57,474 nt of DNA from Thermoleophilia bacterium (GTDB lineage Bacteria; Actinomycetota; Thermoleophilia; UBA2241), in NCBI GenBank assembly GCA_016933475.1, contig JAFGAW010000279.1, forward strand, positions 1 through 57,474, in the 5' to 3' direction. Positions 7,912-17,344 of this stretch are shown here, piece after piece. The position numbers and the translations under genes are program-made. The notes under the pieces were generated by a model, which did not search any database, was not told the DNA's origin, and saw only the letters and a list, made by a program, of their open reading frames with translations. The stretch's first letter is position 1, and every line of letters starts with the position of its first letter.

Positions 7912-9600
7912 ATGACCACCGACCAGTACCGCAGGGAGTACGCCGAGCACCTGATCGAGCAGTGCAAGAAGGGGCATATGACACGCCGCCAGCTGCTGGT
8001 GCGCGCCTCCGTGTTCGGCCTCTCCGCGACCGTCGCCGGCCAGATGCTGGCCGCCTGCGGCGGCAGCGAGGAGGAGACAACGGGCGGCGGCGACAGCGGG
8101 ATGCCCGATCCCGTGATGGGCGGCACCATCAAGCTCATCGGCCCGGCCCCGATCACCGACCCGGACCCGGTCACCATCTACGACCAGGGCGGCATCGTCC
8201 TCGTGTATCAGTTCCTCGAGTACCTGATCGACCTCGACAACAGCAACGGGCTCAAGCCGAAGCTCGCCGAGAGCTGGACGCCCGACGAGACCGGCAGTGT
8301 CTGGACGTTCAACCTGCGCCAGGGCGTCACGTTCAACGACGGCAGCCCGTTCGAGGCCGAAGACGTGATCACCAGCATCGAGCGCGTGCTCGACCCCGCC
8401 AACGGCTCGGGTGCGCTCTCCCAGCTGAGCGGCGTCCTCTCGCCGGGCGGCGCCCGCGCCGTCGACCAGTACACGGTCGAGTTCACCCTCGACAAGCCGT
8501 ACGCCGACTTCCCCTACATGGTCTCGTCGGGCAACTACAACACGGCCATCCTCTCCCGCAACTACACGGGCGACATCGTCAAGAACCCCGTGGGCACCGG
8601 CCCGTTCATGCTCACGGACTACGTGACCAAGCAGAAGGCCACGTTCGTCAAGAACCCGAGCTACTGGGGCAAAGACGCCGAGGGTCGCCAGCTGCCGTAC
8701 CTCGACGGCATGGAGTACGTCATGGTCGAGGACAACTCGGCCCAGAACCTCCAGCTGCAGTCCGGCGCCGTCGACGTGCAGCCGCAGACGGTGTTCCAGG
8801 GCGCCCAGGCGCTCTTCGGCGACCCCAACCTGCGTGTCGACATCTACCCCGGCACGGGCATCCGCGAGGTCGCGTTCAACATGAACGTCGAGCCGTGGAA
8901 GGACAACAAGGCCCTCCGTCAGGCGGTCGCCTACTGTCTCGACCGTGAGGCCATCAACCAGGCTCTCTACGACGGGCGCAGCAACCTCGGCTACGACACG
9001 TTCTGGGAGCCGACGGTGTTCCCCGGCAGCCCGGCGTCGACGCCGCGCGCGCAGGACTACGACAAGGCCAAGCAGCTGCTCTCCGACGCCGGCTACCCCG
9101 ATGGGCTCGACATCACGCTGACGCACGCCAAGTACCTCGAGAACCCGCAGTACGCGCAGCTCATCCAGGACCAGTGCAAGCCCGCCGGCATCAACGTCAA
9201 GCTCGATCAGCTGAGCTACGAGGCCTACTACGCTGGCGACGACGCCGACTACTACGGCACGACGCCGTGGCTCAACGCGCCCATGACGATCACCGAGTGG
9301 GGCAGCCGCCCGGCCCCCGGCATCTTCGCCGCGGCCATGCTGCTGCCGGACGCCGTGTGGAGCTCGTCGCACTGGAACAACCCCGAGTGGGTGAGCCTCT
9401 TCGACCAGTACCAGTCGACGGCCGATGAGGCGTCGCGCACGGACATCGCCGCGCAGCTGTCGAGCATCCAGCAGGACGACACGCCCATCCTGCTGGCCTT
9501 CTACATCACCCAGCTCCGTACGCAGAAGAAGAACGTGTACGGCATCCAGGGTCCCGGGTCGTTCTACTGCGACCTGAGCCAGGCCTTCATGACGGCGTGA
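7912..9600 (+). CDS. ABC transporter substrate-binding lipoprotein, SBP_bac_5 (peptide/opine/nickel) family
   Basis: 562 residues, ATG at 7912 with AGGGAGAG upstream. The N-terminus carries a Tat-like twin-arginine motif TRRQLLVRA followed by a hydrophobic stretch and a lipobox ending LAAC, so this is probably a Tat-exported lipoprotein anchored to the outer face of the membrane. The mature part is a full-length family 5 binding protein, with LAESWTPDETGSVWTFNLR, GPFMLTDY and the hinge region AFNMNVEPWKDNKALRQAV. It heads an operon with two permeases and a fused double ATPase. Family members bind peptides, opines, heme or nickel. Next to MttB-like and racemase genes, a methylated amino acid or peptide is possible, but this is inference. 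Confidence 0.9.
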   Translation: MTTDQYRREYAEHLIEQCKKGHMTRRQLLVRASVFGLSATVAGQMLAACGGSEEETTGGGDSGMPDPVMGGTIKLIGPAPITDPDPVTIYDQGGIVLVYQFLEYLIDLDNSNGLKPKLAESWTPDETGSVWTFNLRQGVTFNDGSPFEAEDVITSIERVLDPANGSGALSQLSGVLSPGGARAVDQYTVEFTLDKPYADFPYMVSSGNYNTAILSRNYTGDIVKNPVGTGPFMLTDYVTKQKATFVKNPSYWGKDAEGRQLPYLDGMEYVMVEDNSAQNLQLQSGAVDVQPQTVFQGAQALFGDPNLRVDIYPGTGIREVAFNMNVEPWKDNKALRQAVAYCLDREAINQALYDGRSNLGYDTFWEPTVFPGSPASTPRAQDYDKAKQLLSDAGYPDGLDITLTHAKYLENPQYAQLIQDQCKPAGINVKLDQLSYEAYYAGDDADYYGTTPWLNAPMTITEWGSRPAPGIFAAAMLLPDAVWSSSHWNNPEWVSLFDQYQSTADEASRTDIAAQLSSIQQDDTPILLAFYITQLRTQKKNVYGIQGPGSFYCDLSQAFMTA

Positions 9601-9642
9601 GGCCGGCGACCCACGACTGAGACGCGGACGTAGGGTCCCGGG

Positions 9643-10590
9643 ATGCTGCGCCTCATCGGGCGCCGGCTGCTCCTGATGGTGCCGACGCTGATCCTGGCGT
9701 CGATGCTCATCTTCGCGCTGGCCGAGGTGCTGCCCGGTGACGTCGCACGCTCCATCCTGGGGCCCTACGCCACGCAGGAGCAGGTCGACCTGCTCAACCA
9801 GCGGCTCGGCGCGGACCGGCCGGTCTACGAGCGCTATGTCGACTGGGCGGGCGGCTTTGTCACCGGTGACTGGGGAGACTCGCTGCTGTTCGACGAGGCG
9901 GTGCTGCCCCTGGTCATGAGGAGTCTCGGCAACTCCCTGCTGCTGGCGGGGTTCGCCCTCGTGCTCATCGTGCCGACCTCGATCGCCGTCGGTGTGTTCG
10001 CGGGCTTACGGCGCGACAGCCTCCTCGACCGGGGCATCACCGTCTCCACGCTGTCGATGACGGTCATCCCCGAGTTCGTGAGCGGCGTCGTCCTTCTGTA
10101 CGTGTTCGCCGTGTGGCTCAAGTGGCTGCCGGTGACCGCACTCCCGCCCAGCGGGTCACCGTTCGTGAGCCGCTTCTACTACCTGATCCTCCCGGCGATC
10201 CCGCTGATGCTCCTCGAGTTGGGCTACATCGCGCGCATGGCCCGCGTCGGCACCGTCCAGGTGCTGGCCATGCCCTACATCCGCACCGCGGTCCTGAAGG
10301 GCCTCCCTCGCCGGCGCGTGATCTTCGGCCACATGCTGCGCAACGCCATGGTGCCCACGGTGACGGTCATCGGCACCCAGATCGGCTGGCTCATCGGCGG
10401 CCTGGTCGTCGTCGAGGTGCTCTTCGCCTACCCCGGCATCGGCAACATCATGGTCCAGGCCGCCAAGAACAAGGACCTCCCCCTGCTCGAGGCGTCCGTC
10501 CTCATGGTCGCCATCCTGTACATGGTGTCGAACCTCATCGCCGACATCGTCGTCGCCCTGCTCAACCCGCGGATCCGGATGGGGGGCTGA
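9643..10590 (+). CDS. Dipeptide/oligopeptide-type ABC permease (DppB-like)
   Basis: 315 residues with six predicted membrane segments. The N-terminal helix MLRLIGRRLLLMVPTLILA is typical of DppB/OppB subunits. The cytoplasmic EAA loop is present as TAVLKGLPRRRVIFGHMLR, which contacts the ATPase. The C-terminus ends in NPRIRMGG, like other DppB proteins. The next permease starts three bases after the stop codon. With the binding protein and fused ATPase it forms one importer in the cytoplasmic membrane. Confidence 0.9.
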   Translation: MLRLIGRRLLLMVPTLILASMLIFALAEVLPGDVARSILGPYATQEQVDLLNQRLGADRPVYERYVDWAGGFVTGDWGDSLLFDEAVLPLVMRSLGNSLLLAGFALVLIVPTSIAVGVFAGLRRDSLLDRGITVSTLSMTVIPEFVSGVVLLYVFAVWLKWLPVTALPPSGSPFVSRFYYLILPAIPLMLLELGYIARMARVGTVQVLAMPYIRTAVLKGLPRRRVIFGHMLRNAMVPTVTVIGTQIGWLIGGLVVVEVLFAYPGIGNIMVQAAKNKDLPLLEASVLMVAILYMVSNLIADIVVALLNPRIRMGG

Positions 10591-10592
10591 CG

Positions 10593-11540
10593 GTGGACGT
10601 GCGCTCGCCCGACCTGCGCGAGCCCGACCCTGAGGCCGTCGAGACGCTGGCCGACGGTGAGGTCGGGCACCAGGAGCCGGAACTCGAGGCCGACGCGGCG
10701 GCAGCCGCCGAGCAACGCCGGCAGCGGCGCTTCCTGTTCACAGCGCTGCTGCGCAGCCCGACCTTCATGACCGGGCTCGTCATCGTGCTCTTCTGGGTCT
10801 TCATGGGTCTCTTCTCGACCGCCTTCACGCAGAGCCCGACAAGCATCGATGCCATGGCGACCCTTCAGGAGCCGAGCGCGGAGCACTGGTTCGGCACCGA
10901 CGACCTCGGGCGCGACGTGCTGGCGCGCACCATGGCCGGCGCCCGCACGGTACTGTACATCGCCCCGTTGGCGACGGTGCTTGCCCTCCTGTGGGGCAGC
11001 ATCGTCGGCCTCGTCTCGGGCTTCTACCGCGGCATCACCGACGAGATCATCATGCGCCTCGTCGACGTGCTGCTCGCCCTGCCCATCATCATCACCTCGA
11101 TCCTCATCCTCTCACTGCTGGGCAGAGGGATGGCGATCATCATCATCACCATCGGCGCGCTGTTCACGCCGCCGGTCAGCCGGACCGTGCGTTCGGCAGT
11201 CATCGGCGAGCGCGAGCGCGAATACGTCATGGCCGCCCGCCTGCGCGGCGAGCGCTCGGCCTTCGTCATGGCCCGCGAGATCCTCCCCAACATCAAGGAG
11301 CCGATCATCGTCGAGGGCACGATCCGCTTGGGCTACGCGGTGTTCACCGCTGCGACGCTGTCCTTCCTCGGGTTCGGCCTCGCACCCCCGTCGCCCGACT
11401 GGGGTCTCACCATCGCGACGCAGCGGGTGTTCCTGCAGATCGCCCCTTGGGCGGTCCTCTTCCCCGCGGCCGCCTTGGCCTCACTGGTCGTCGCAGTCAA
11501 CCTCATCACCGACGGCTTGGGGAGGGTGTTCTCGAAATGA
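10593..11540 (+). CDS. Dipeptide/oligopeptide-type ABC permease (DppC-like)
   Basis: 315 residues. The GTG at 10593 is chosen because it follows GGGGGG and lies directly after the preceding stop. An acidic cytoplasmic extension of about 45 residues precedes the first membrane helix. The family motif HWFGTDDLGRDVLARTMAGA, characteristic of DppC/OppC, is at about 100-119, and the EAA loop follows. It pairs with the DppB-like subunit, and its TGA overlaps the ATG of the ATPase gene (ATGA), implying translational coupling. Confidence 0.9.
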   Translation: MDVRSPDLREPDPEAVETLADGEVGHQEPELEADAAAAAEQRRQRRFLFTALLRSPTFMTGLVIVLFWVFMGLFSTAFTQSPTSIDAMATLQEPSAEHWFGTDDLGRDVLARTMAGARTVLYIAPLATVLALLWGSIVGLVSGFYRGITDEIIMRLVDVLLALPIIITSILILSLLGRGMAIIIITIGALFTPPVSRTVRSAVIGEREREYVMAARLRGERSAFVMAREILPNIKEPIIVEGTIRLGYAVFTAATLSFLGFGLAPPSPDWGLTIATQRVFLQIAPWAVLFPAAALASLVVAVNLITDGLGRVFSK

Positions 11541-13780
11541 GCATGCCGGAGCACCCGCTCGATCCCGCAGGCGCCGCGCCCGCGCCCGGCAACGCCCCGC
11601 CCGCGCTCGACGTCCGCGACCTCGAGGTCAGCTTCCACCGCCGCGGCCGTGCCCTGCGCGTGCTCAAGGGCGTCACCATGACCATTGGACAGGGCGAGGC
11701 CTACGGCCTCGTGGGCGAGTCCGGCTGCGGCAAGACCACCCTGGCCATGGCCGCCATGCGCTACCTCGCGACCAACGGCACCATCGACGCCGGCAGCGTC
11801 GCCGTCGAGGGACAAGACGTGAGCACGCTGAGCGAGGAGGCCCTCCGCAAGTGGCGCGGCGGCAAGATCTCCATGGTCTACCAGGATCCGGCCACGGCGC
11901 TGAGCCCTGCGATGCGCATCGGCGACCAGCTCGCCGAGGTCTTCCACTACCACGAAGGCATGGGTAAGACCGAGGCGCTCGAGAGGGCCCGCGAGAGCCT
12001 GCGCAGAGTCGCCATCCCCGACCCGGACGCCACCCTGAAGCGCTACCCCTTCGAGCTCTCCGGCGGCCAGCAGCAGCGCGTCGTCATCGCCATGGCACTG
12101 GCCGTCGACCCGCAACTGCTGATCCTCGACGAGCCGACGACCGGTCTCGACGCGACCGTCGAGGCCGAGATACTCGACCTGATCGAGGAGCTGCGCGGGC
12201 GCATCAACGCCGCCATCCTCCTCATCACCCACAACCTCGGCCTGGTCGCGCGCCTCTGTGAGCGCGTCGGCGTGCTCTACGCCGGCCGCCTGGTCGAGGA
12301 GGGCCCGGCGCGCGACGTCTTCACTGACCCGCGGCACCCCTACACGATGGGCCTGCTGCGCTGCGTGCCGCGCTTCGGCATGAACAAGACCGACGCCGCG
12401 CTGCAGACGATCCCCGGCACCCTCCCCGCCCTCGGCGAGCCGCTCGAGGGCTGTGTCTACTCGGCGCGCTGCCCGATGGCCAAGCCGGTCTGCACGCAGC
12501 ACGAGCCCGACTTCTTCGCCTGGCCGAGCGACCTGGGCGCCCGTGCCGCAGCCGAAGCGGCGTCGAAGCCGCCCGACCCGGCCGCCTTCTCGCCGCACCA
12601 CGCCAATCCGGTCGGCGAGAGCGACCGCTACGCGCGCTGCTACTTCTCCCCCGAGGTGCCCGAGATGCCGCACATGACCCCGGTGCTCGCCACGAGCCTC
12701 GAGGCGCGCGGCGCCGAAGGGGGCAACGTCCTCGAGATCGACACCGTGCGGCGCACGTTCAAGGACGGCAAGAAGAAGCTCACGGCCGTGGCCGACGTCT
12801 CGCTCGACCTGCGCAAGGGCGAGACCTTCGGCCTCGTCGGCGAGTCGGGCAGCGGCAAGACGACCTTGGCCAAGTGCGTCACCGGCCTTCTGGCGCCTGA
12901 CGCCGGCACCATCACGTTCGAGGCCGGGGAGCTGCGCCCCACCGCCGCGCGCCGCTCGCAGGACGCCTTGCGCGCCATCCAGATGGTCTTCCAGAACCCC
13001 GACTCCACGCTCAACCCGGCGTGGAGCACGCGCTCCATCCTCACGCGCGCGGTGCGCAAGCTCGGCGGCGGCAAGGCGGGCTCGGTACGTGCCAAGGTCG
13101 ACAAGCTCTCGGCCGACGTGCGCGTCGAGCCACGCTTCCTCATGCAGAGGCCGACCGAGCTCTCCGGCGGTCAGAAGCAGCGCGTCGCCATCGCGCGCGC
13201 CTTCGCCGGCGACCCCACGCTGGTGATCTGCGACGAGCCCGCCTCCGCCCTCGACGTGTCGGTGCAGGCCAGCATCCTCAACCTGCTGGTCGAGTTGCAG
13301 ACCAACGAGAAGGTCTCCTACGTCTTCATCTCGCACGACCTCGCCGTGGTGCGCTACATCTCCGACCGGATCGGCGTCATGTACCTCGCCGAACTCATCG
13401 AGGTCGGGGGCGCCGAAGAGGTCTTCAACCCGCCGCACCATCCCTACACCGAGGCCCTGCTGTCCTCGATCCCCAAGCTCGACTTCGACAGCCCACGCCG
13501 CCGCATCGCCTTGCACGGCACCATGCCGAGCCTCAGTGACCCGCCGTCCGGGTGCCGGTTCCACACCCGTTGCCACCGCCTCCTCGGCGACATCTGCAAG
13601 GAGCAGGAGCCGCCGTTCCAGGAGTCGACCACCGGGCATCGCTACAAGTGCCACATCCCGCCCGACGAGCTCCTCGCCGCCCAGGTGGCCGACCGCCCCG
13701 GCCCCCATGCCGAGGCCGTTGCGCAGGCCACGGACGCTCCGGGCACCGACAGCGCGGACCCCCAGCCGGCCGCTTCCTGA
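11537..13780 (+). CDS. Fused DppD-DppF-type ABC transporter ATPase
   Basis: 747 residues containing two complete ABC ATPase modules in one chain, where most peptide transporters have two separate proteins. Module 1: Walker A GESGCGKTT, signature ELSGGQQQR, Walker B LLILDEPTTG, then an oligo_HPY tail with a Cys-containing CVYSARCPMAKPVC segment. Module 2 begins near residue 395: Walker A GESGSGKTT, signature ELSGGQKQR, Walker B VICDEPASALD, and its own HPY tail with CRFHTRCHRLLGDIC. The cysteine-rich tails are usual in DppD/DppF proteins. ATG at 11537 overlaps the upstream stop; a second in-frame ATG lies two codons later. The protein energises the importer encoded by the three preceding genes. 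Confidence 0.92.
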   Translation: MSMPEHPLDPAGAAPAPGNAPPALDVRDLEVSFHRRGRALRVLKGVTMTIGQGEAYGLVGESGCGKTTLAMAAMRYLATNGTIDAGSVAVEGQDVSTLSEEALRKWRGGKISMVYQDPATALSPAMRIGDQLAEVFHYHEGMGKTEALERARESLRRVAIPDPDATLKRYPFELSGGQQQRVVIAMALAVDPQLLILDEPTTGLDATVEAEILDLIEELRGRINAAILLITHNLGLVARLCERVGVLYAGRLVEEGPARDVFTDPRHPYTMGLLRCVPRFGMNKTDAALQTIPGTLPALGEPLEGCVYSARCPMAKPVCTQHEPDFFAWPSDLGARAAAEAASKPPDPAAFSPHHANPVGESDRYARCYFSPEVPEMPHMTPVLATSLEARGAEGGNVLEIDTVRRTFKDGKKKLTAVADVSLDLRKGETFGLVGESGSGKTTLAKCVTGLLAPDAGTITFEAGELRPTAARRSQDALRAIQMVFQNPDSTLNPAWSTRSILTRAVRKLGGGKAGSVRAKVDKLSADVRVEPRFLMQRPTELSGGQKQRVAIARAFAGDPTLVICDEPASALDVSVQASILNLLVELQTNEKVSYVFISHDLAVVRYISDRIGVMYLAELIEVGGAEEVFNPPHHPYTEALLSSIPKLDFDSPRRRIALHGTMPSLSDPPSGCRFHTRCHRLLGDICKEQEPPFQESTTGHRYKCHIPPDELLAAQVADRPGPHAEAVAQATDAPGTDSADPQPAAS

Positions 13781-13983
13781 GCCGGCACGCGCGACCGTAG
13801 TCCGAGCACCCCCGGAGAGGCCATTCGAGAGGCCTGACTGCCGGGTTCTCTGACGTCCGAGCCCGCGCGCCACGGTGCGGTCACCGCCGACCGACTCGCG
13901 ACCGCCTTACGTCGACATCGCCGGCCGGCAGCGAACCAGACGCGGTGGCCGCCGGACCCGCGTCGTCGCGCGGAGCAGCGGTC

Positions 13984-15117
13984 TCAGCGCCCGGCCCAGT
14001 GCTCGTGGAGCTCGGCCGCCCGCGCGACGGCGTCGCGATCGAGCTCGACGCCCAGGCCGGGCGTCTCCCACCGTCCGAGCTTGCCGTGCGCCGGCGTCAG
14101 GTCCGGGGCGGTGATCAGATCCTCGACGAGGAGTTGGTGCATGATCTGGTTGCCGTCGGTGAGACTGGCAGTGCGGAGCCCGAGCTGGTGCTGGGCGGCG
14201 TCGGTGATGCCCGAGACGCCCTGCCCGTGCAGGCAGACCGCCACCCCGGCGGCCTCGACAATCGCGGCGGCCTTGCCGAAGGCGAGGAGGCCGCCCGCCT
14301 CGTGCGGCGAGAGGACGATCACGTCAGCCGCTCGCTGGCGACAGATATCGTAGACGTCGGCCGGCGTGAAGACGGCCTGATCGGCGGCGATGGGCACGCC
14401 GACGCTCTCCCTGACCTGACGCAGGGCCGAGATGCTCTCCAGCGGCGTCGGCTGCTCGATCCACTCCGGCTCGAACTCGCGCAGGCGCCCGATCATGTGG
14501 ATGGCTTCGGCCACGCTCCAGGCACAGTTGGGATCGAGACGCAGGCGCCGATCGCCGATCGCCTCGCGCACGGCGGCCGTGTTGCGCACATCGGCTTCTT
14601 CGCCGCGCCCGACCTTCATGTAGATGACCGCGTAGCCGGCGGCGGCGAGCTCGCGGGCATCTTCGGCGAGCTCCTCGGTCGTGTCGCCCTGCACGAAGCC
14701 GAAGTAGTCGACCTCGTCGCGCACGGCGCCACCGAGCAGGCGATGGACGGGCCATCCGACGGCCTTGCCGAGCAGGTCCCAGAGCGCCATCTCCACGCCG
14801 GCCAAGGTGAGCGCCGCGTACCAGGGCGTGTGGTTGAAGCTGCCGAGGTGGCGGGCAGCGGTGACGAGACGCTCGATGTCGTGCGCCGGCTGCCCGAGGA
14901 ACAGCGGCGTGACGGCCCGGATGGCAGCGAGCGTACCGTCCGCCGGGAGGGCGGCCACCGACTCGCCGACCCCCGTCAGCCCGCCCTCGGTCTCAACCTC
15001 GACCAGCACCACACCGGCGCCGTCGTCGACGCGACCGGCCCAGTGGTACGGCTCCTTGAACGCCAGCGCCAACGGCGTCGTGCGGATGGCGGCGATCCTC
15101 ATCCCGGACTCTGTCAT
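13984..15117 (-). CDS. Enolase-superfamily enzyme, mandelate racemase/muconate lactonizing type
   Basis: 377 residues from the ATG at 15117 (GGAGG eight bases upstream). The N-terminal capping domain is followed by the barrel with metal ligands Asp195 (LDPNCAW), Glu221 (IEQPTP) and Asp246 (AADQ). Likely acid/base residues are Lys168 (YMKVGRG) and His297 (CLHGQG), the two-sided Lys/His arrangement of mandelate racemase. The second lysine of the usual KxK motif is replaced (KVG), and the third metal ligand is Asp rather than Glu. Members of this superfamily include proline- and hydroxyproline-betaine racemases. Because it sits between an ABC importer and an MttB-like gene (52-base gap, same strand), a racemase or epimerase for a betaine-type substrate is a reasonable guess, not a proven call. 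Confidence 0.8.
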   Translation of the reverse strand: MTESGMRIAAIRTTPLALAFKEPYHWAGRVDDGAGVVLVEVETEGGLTGVGESVAALPADGTLAAIRAVTPLFLGQPAHDIERLVTAARHLGSFNHTPWYAALTLAGVEMALWDLLGKAVGWPVHRLLGGAVRDEVDYFGFVQGDTTEELAEDARELAAAGYAVIYMKVGRGEEADVRNTAAVREAIGDRRLRLDPNCAWSVAEAIHMIGRLREFEPEWIEQPTPLESISALRQVRESVGVPIAADQAVFTPADVYDICRQRAADVIVLSPHEAGGLLAFGKAAAIVEAAGVAVCLHGQGVSGITDAAQHQLGLRTASLTDGNQIMHQLLVEDLITAPDLTPAHGKLGRWETPGLGVELDRDAVARAAELHEHWAGR

Positions 15118-15169
15118 GGTCGTACCTCCGCTCTGCCGGCCGTCGAGACGGGCGACGCCCAAATACCGG

Positions 15170-16624
15170 TCACGCCCGCGGCTCGAAGCCGTCGACGAGG
15201 GCGTCGACCCGCTCCGCGATATCGGGGTCGAGTGGTGCGGGCTCGTGGCGCGCGAGCAGCTCGAGCGCCTTGCGCCGGGCGCGCTCGCGCAGGTCGAGCC
15301 CGCCCTCCTCCTCCCAGCGCGGCCGGCCCTGACGGTTCAGGATTGTCGGGCGCCACTGGGCCGTGCGCACGTGGCGGGCGGTGTGCCGCGAGGCGAGGAA
15401 ATCGCCGCCCGGCCCCACCTGCCGCACGGCGTCCAGGGCGAGCGTCTCCGGCGTCACGTCGATGCCGCCAAGGATGCGCCGGTTCATGCTGAGGTACTCG
15501 TCGACGATCACGACGAGCTCGAGCGAGGCGGTCAGGCCGAAGTCGAGGTAGCCGACGTCATGGTTGAGGTTCGACCCTGCAGTCATGCACAGCAGGGCGA
15601 GCTCGGCGATCTCCATCCCCGCCTGGGCGTCGACGAGCTGGGCGTCCGACGTGGCCCCGTACCCCCAGTTGGGCAGGTCGAGCCAGCGCGCCATGCCGAC
15701 GGCGCCGAGCAGGGCGGCGAGGTACTCGGGGGCGTTGTAGGAGGACTGCATGGTACCCATGTCGAGGACGGCCGGGCCCATCCCGAAGATGAACGGCGCG
15801 CCCGGACGGCGAAGCTGGTGGATCACCAGGCCGAAGAGCGACTCGGCCGTCCCTTGGGCGACGTGGCCCGCCGGGGTGAGCGGCGCCGTGCCGCCGGCCA
15901 GCGGCGCGGGGGAGTAAATGACGGGGATGCCCCGGTCGGCGCAGAAGAGCAGCTTGTCCAGGCTGTCCGTCGGGTGCCGCAGCGGGCTCGTGGGCTCCGC
16001 GTACACCGTGAAGTACGGCTTGGCACGGAGATCCTCGCCACCGCCGCGCAGCGCACCGGCGACCTCCCACATGATGCGCAGGTCGTCGAGCCCGCCGCAG
16101 GTGACCACCAGCGGCTTGGTCGTGTGCTTCACCATGGCGCGGAAGCTCTCGAGGTGGTTGCGCCGCGGCTCGACGTCGTTCGGGTAGGCGCTCGACATGA
16201 CGAAGTCGAGGTTCGGGAGCGCGTCGACGAGCCGAGCGGCGCGGCAGACGTCCGCGAGGGCGCTGCGACGGTGCTCGCCGGTCTCGAGGTCGTAGGTGCT
16301 CATGAGATCGGAGCCGGTGCCGAAGTAGCTCGCGTAGCCGCCCAGGGTCATCGCCGGCTCGCCGCCGCGGTCGAAGACCTCGATCGCCGCGGGAGCGCTC
16401 GCACGGGCCCGCTCAACGAGCTCGCAGGGGATGCGGACGAGGTCGGGCTCGACGACCTCGCACCCGGCGGCACGCAGCAGTTCGAGCGCCTCCGTCTGGT
16501 GCACGCGCATGCCGATGTCGGCGACGATCTCGAGCGCCGCCGCATACAGAGCCGCCGCGTCGTCGTCGCTCAGGTAGGTCAGGCGACCCGCTTGGGGCCG
16601 CGCGCCTGGCTCATGGGTCGTCAC
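15170..16624 (-). CDS. MttB-family methyltransferase, non-pyrrolysine (copy 1)
   Basis: 484 residues from GTG at 16624, preceded by GGAGG; the open frame upstream runs through the tRNA-Asp gene and is not coding. It is a full-length relative of trimethylamine:corrinoid methyltransferase (COG5598): N-terminal LSDDDAAALYAAALEIVADIG, then GTGSDLMSTYDLETGE, and the C-terminal conserved block RHTARHVRTAQWRP. At the position where MttB has pyrrolysine this protein has Thr (GYGATSDAQLVDAQAG). Non-pyrrolysine family members characterised elsewhere move a methyl group from a quaternary amine (glycine betaine, proline betaine, carnitine, gamma-butyrobetaine) to a corrinoid protein. Of all copies here it is the most similar to the pyrrolysine gene around this site (DAQ-G shared). 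Confidence 0.88.
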   Translation of the reverse strand: MTTHEPGARPQAGRLTYLSDDDAAALYAAALEIVADIGMRVHQTEALELLRAAGCEVVEPDLVRIPCELVERARASAPAAIEVFDRGGEPAMTLGGYASYFGTGSDLMSTYDLETGEHRRSALADVCRAARLVDALPNLDFVMSSAYPNDVEPRRNHLESFRAMVKHTTKPLVVTCGGLDDLRIMWEVAGALRGGGEDLRAKPYFTVYAEPTSPLRHPTDSLDKLLFCADRGIPVIYSPAPLAGGTAPLTPAGHVAQGTAESLFGLVIHQLRRPGAPFIFGMGPAVLDMGTMQSSYNAPEYLAALLGAVGMARWLDLPNWGYGATSDAQLVDAQAGMEIAELALLCMTAGSNLNHDVGYLDFGLTASLELVVIVDEYLSMNRRILGGIDVTPETLALDAVRQVGPGGDFLASRHTARHVRTAQWRPTILNRQGRPRWEEEGGLDLRERARRKALELLARHEPAPLDPDIAERVDALVDGFEPRA

Positions 16625-16678
16625 GAAGCTCCTCCTGCGGGACGTTCGATGCCGACTCGCCCAGTCACGAGAGGGAGT

Positions 16679-16710
16679 CGGGCACGGGCCGGCCCGCCGG
16701 CCCGTGCCCG
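16679..16710. terminator. 14-bp perfect hairpin between MttB copy 1 and tRNA-Asp
   Basis: Left arm 16679-16692, loop CCCG, right arm 16697-16710. On the minus strand it follows tRNA-Asp and precedes MttB copy 1, so it could end the tRNA transcript or act in the MttB leader. Confidence 0.5.
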
Positions 16711-17024
16711 CTGAGTGTACGACAGGGTGGAGCGGCGTCACACCGAAGACCGGCACCTGCGGGGCTCGCGTCGGGCGTGCGCCCGGTGTCGGTGTCACGC
16801 GCGGACCGGGTCCTACGGGGGTGCACTGCAGCGCGAGGAGGCGACGCGGGGATGCGGCGCGCGGATGAGTCTCCCGCGGCGGTACGATGTCGGGCACGAG
16901 GCCGATCCATGTCTGGCGTGGGGCGTCTGACGCGAGGCCCCGGCGAGCATGCCGGCACGAGCCGGCCAGCAGACGCGGCGACGCCAGCCGGGGCGCGTGC
17001 GCCGACGGAGCGCGTGAGGTGAAG
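16711..17024. other. Stretch without a recognisable gene
   Basis: About 310 bases downstream of tRNA-Asp (minus strand). I see short open frames with no family similarity and no ribosome site, and no clear repeat or RNA. Confidence 0.5.
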
Positions 17025-17101
17025 TGGCGGGAGCGACGAGACTCGAACTCGCGACCTCCGGCGTGACAGGCCGGCGTTCTAACCAGCTGAACTACGCCCC
17101 C
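17025..17101 (-). tRNA. tRNA-Asp (GTC)
   Basis: 77 bases with encoded 3' CCA. Acceptor arms GGGGGCG/CGCTCCC pair with one G-T, the anticodon stem is CCGGC/GCCGG around loop CTGTCAC, giving anticodon GTC, and the T arm contains GTTCGAGTC. Confidence 0.95.
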
Positions 17102-17344
17102 GCGTGAGGCACCGACGGCCGGCCACCACGCGACCGGCCGCACTGCAGCGAGACGGTACTGTAGCACACGGCCCGGGACGCGGCAAAGCGCAGACCGGGG
17201 CGCTCCGACACGGGTGCCACGCGGCCCCCGTCTGCGGCGCCGCCCGACCAGCGCCGCGGGCGGAGAGGCGCATCGAGCGCGCTCCCGCGGATACCATGCG
17301 GATCCAGCGCGCCCAACCGCAGGCCGGCGTGCGACGTGCGGCGG

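Noticed and set aside
11333..13873. An 846-residue minus-strand open frame
   Set aside because: It is the antisense of the fused ABC ATPase, with no family motifs. Long antisense frames are common at this GC content.
15170..17167. A 665-residue protein extending MttB copy 1 upstream
   Set aside because: The extra N-terminal part translates the tRNA-Asp gene and non-family sequence. The GTG at 16624 has a good ribosome site.
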